From: Bacillota bacterium
GTDB lineage: Bacteria; Bacillota; Clostridia; Christensenellales; CALWSW01
DNA: 5,312 bases
Reading direction: 5' to 3'
Assembly: GCA_023402915.1 (NCBI GenBank)
Contig: JAEYFO010000070.1
Location: forward strand, 1 to 5,312
In this document: positions 4,412 to 5,312 of the stretch, one piece after another
Numbering within the stretch: position 1 is the first letter of the stretch
How the letters are laid out: the number at the start of each line of letters is the position of its first letter
Translations under genes and position numbers: made by a program
Notes under the pieces: generated by a model
Seen by the model: only the letters and a program-made list of their open reading frames with translations
What the model was told of the DNA's origin: nothing
Database searches by the model: none

Positions 4412-5293
4412 GTGAAAACAGGAATGTATTGCCCGCCGTGCATCTATCGGACGTATATGGACGCGCTCAAGCATCTGGATCTGACGGAGGAGCAGATGTT
4501 TGCCGAGGGAAAATGGCTCTGCGGCGAGATGGCGTCGTCGCTCAAAGAAGAGCTGCCTTCGGCCTGCAATCATGTCTACAGCGACCGGCTTTGGACGCTG
4601 GCGGGCGGCGATTGCTACCGCGAGGACAAGCTGGCGGACAACCGCCGCATGATGGACGTGGTCAAAGAGGCGGCGCTCGTGGTGGAACAGGCGGAAAATC
4701 CGCTGGAAATGGCTGTCCGCTACGCCATTGCTGGAAATGTCATCGACCCGACGGCCCATTACGACGAGCCGCTCGAAGCGGTGCTTTCTGCGGCGGCCGC
4801 CCGGGCGCTGGCAGTGGACGATACGGCGTTGCTGAAAAAGGCGCTCAAGCGGGCGGAACGGGTGCTTTACGTCACGGATAACGCCGGGGAAGTGGTCATG
4901 GACAAGCTGCTGATCGATACCATGCTGCGCCTTGAGCTGGTCAAGCCGGGCAATATCACCGTGGCGGTGCGCTCGAAAGCCTTTGCAAACGACGCGCTGA
5001 TGGAGGACGCGCAGCTGGTGGGGCTGACGGACGTGGCGCACGTCATTGGAACGGGGTCGCCCTATGCGACGCTGTATCCGAAATTTTTGTCCGAAGAGTT
5101 TTTGGAAGAGTATCGAAAGGCCGATCTCCTTATCGCCAAGGGCATGGGCAATTTTGAATCGGTCTGCGAGTTTACGGACAAAACGACCTGTTCCCTGCTG
5201 ATGACCAAATGCGTCCCCGTGGCGCAGAAAGTGGGAAGCGAGCTGGGCGCGTTTGTCTGCCAGGTGCGAAATGCGGCGCTTTTAGGGCTGTAA
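4412..5293 (+). CDS. DUF89/ARMT1-like metal-dependent phosphatase
   Basis: The product is a soluble 293-residue protein of the DUF89 (ARMT1-like) family. Studied relatives are metal-dependent phosphatases thought to clear sugar phosphates and other damaged metabolites. Its length fits the small stand-alone microbial members such as archaeal AF1104. Visible landmarks: an N-terminal CPPC (7-10) with the following 'IYRTYMDALK', typical of this microbial subgroup; 'YVTDNAGEVVMDKLLID' (153-169), whose Asp156 and Asn157 are the expected metal ligands; 'VRSKAFANDAL' (187-197), with Asp194 a likely further ligand; 'AKGMGNFES' (242-250); and a C-terminal 'LLMTKCVPVA' (262-271). The start is GTG, with AGGAGA at 4400-4405 and 6 bases of spacing. 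A stop lies in frame at 4394-4396, so no longer start exists. The gene is alone on its strand here, with its own promoter, a repeat pair and a leader hairpin. The physiological substrate cannot be deduced. Confidence 0.93.
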   Translation: MKTGMYCPPCIYRTYMDALKHLDLTEEQMFAEGKWLCGEMASSLKEELPSACNHVYSDRLWTLAGGDCYREDKLADNRRMMDVVKEAALVVEQAENPLEMAVRYAIAGNVIDPTAHYDEPLEAVLSAAAARALAVDDTALLKKALKRAERVLYVTDNAGEVVMDKLLIDTMLRLELVKPGNITVAVRSKAFANDALMEDAQLVGLTDVAHVIGTGSPYATLYPKFLSEEFLEEYRKADLLIAKGMGNFESVCEFTDKTTCSLLMTKCVPVAQKVGSELGAFVCQVRNAALLGL

Positions 5294-5312
5294 GCGGGCG
5301 CTGGCGGAAAAA

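Noticed and set aside
4166..5041. 291-codon minus-strand open frame opposite the phosphatase
   Set aside because: His/Arg-rich antisense shadow; the plus-strand frame is a clear DUF89 protein.

Overview
The window looks like a chromosomal segment of an endospore-forming Firmicute, most likely a fairly GC-rich member of the class Clostridia. The grounds are a clear SpoIIID sporulation regulator, a YtvI-type sporulation membrane protein, strong AGGAGG-type ribosome binding sites, frequent TTG/GTG starts, and AT-rich gaps between GC-rich genes. I see no rRNA, tRNA, CRISPR array, insertion sequence or phage gene.

Six protein genes alternate strictly in strand (- + - + - +), so each appears to be its own transcription unit. 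From left to right: (1) the N-terminal 222 residues of a YtvI/AI-2E family membrane protein, minus strand, running off the left edge; (2) a 141-residue two-helix membrane protein with a C-terminal zinc ribbon, plus strand; (3) SpoIIID, minus strand, starting at a TTG; (4) a full-length sodium:alanine/glycine symporter (AGCS family), plus strand; (5) a 136-residue soluble, helical, uncharacterised protein, minus strand; (6) a 293-residue DUF89/ARMT1-like metal-dependent phosphatase, plus strand.

The two convergent gaps (genes 2/3 and 4/5) each hold a terminator hairpin with A and T tracts suiting both directions. The three divergent gaps (genes 1/2, 3/4 and 5/6) hold promoters. Three of these promoters have an extended -10 (TGn plus TATACT or TATGAT), and the one ahead of spoIIID fits the sigma-E consensus well. 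Each divergent gap also holds a terminator-like hairpin pointing at one of the two genes and lying upstream of that gene's promoter, or of where its promoter should be. The gap between genes 5 and 6 carries two pairs of near-identical direct repeats and a leader hairpin that masks a perfect Shine-Dalgarno sequence.

Functionally, YtvI and SpoIIID belong to the sporulation programme. The symporter and the phosphatase look like housekeeping or nutrient functions with no evident link to each other. I found no convincing multi-gene novel system. The best leads are the SpoIIID promoter with its possible autoregulatory site, the orphan protein of gene 5, the over-represented AAAACCGC motif, and the regulatory sequences between genes 5 and 6.
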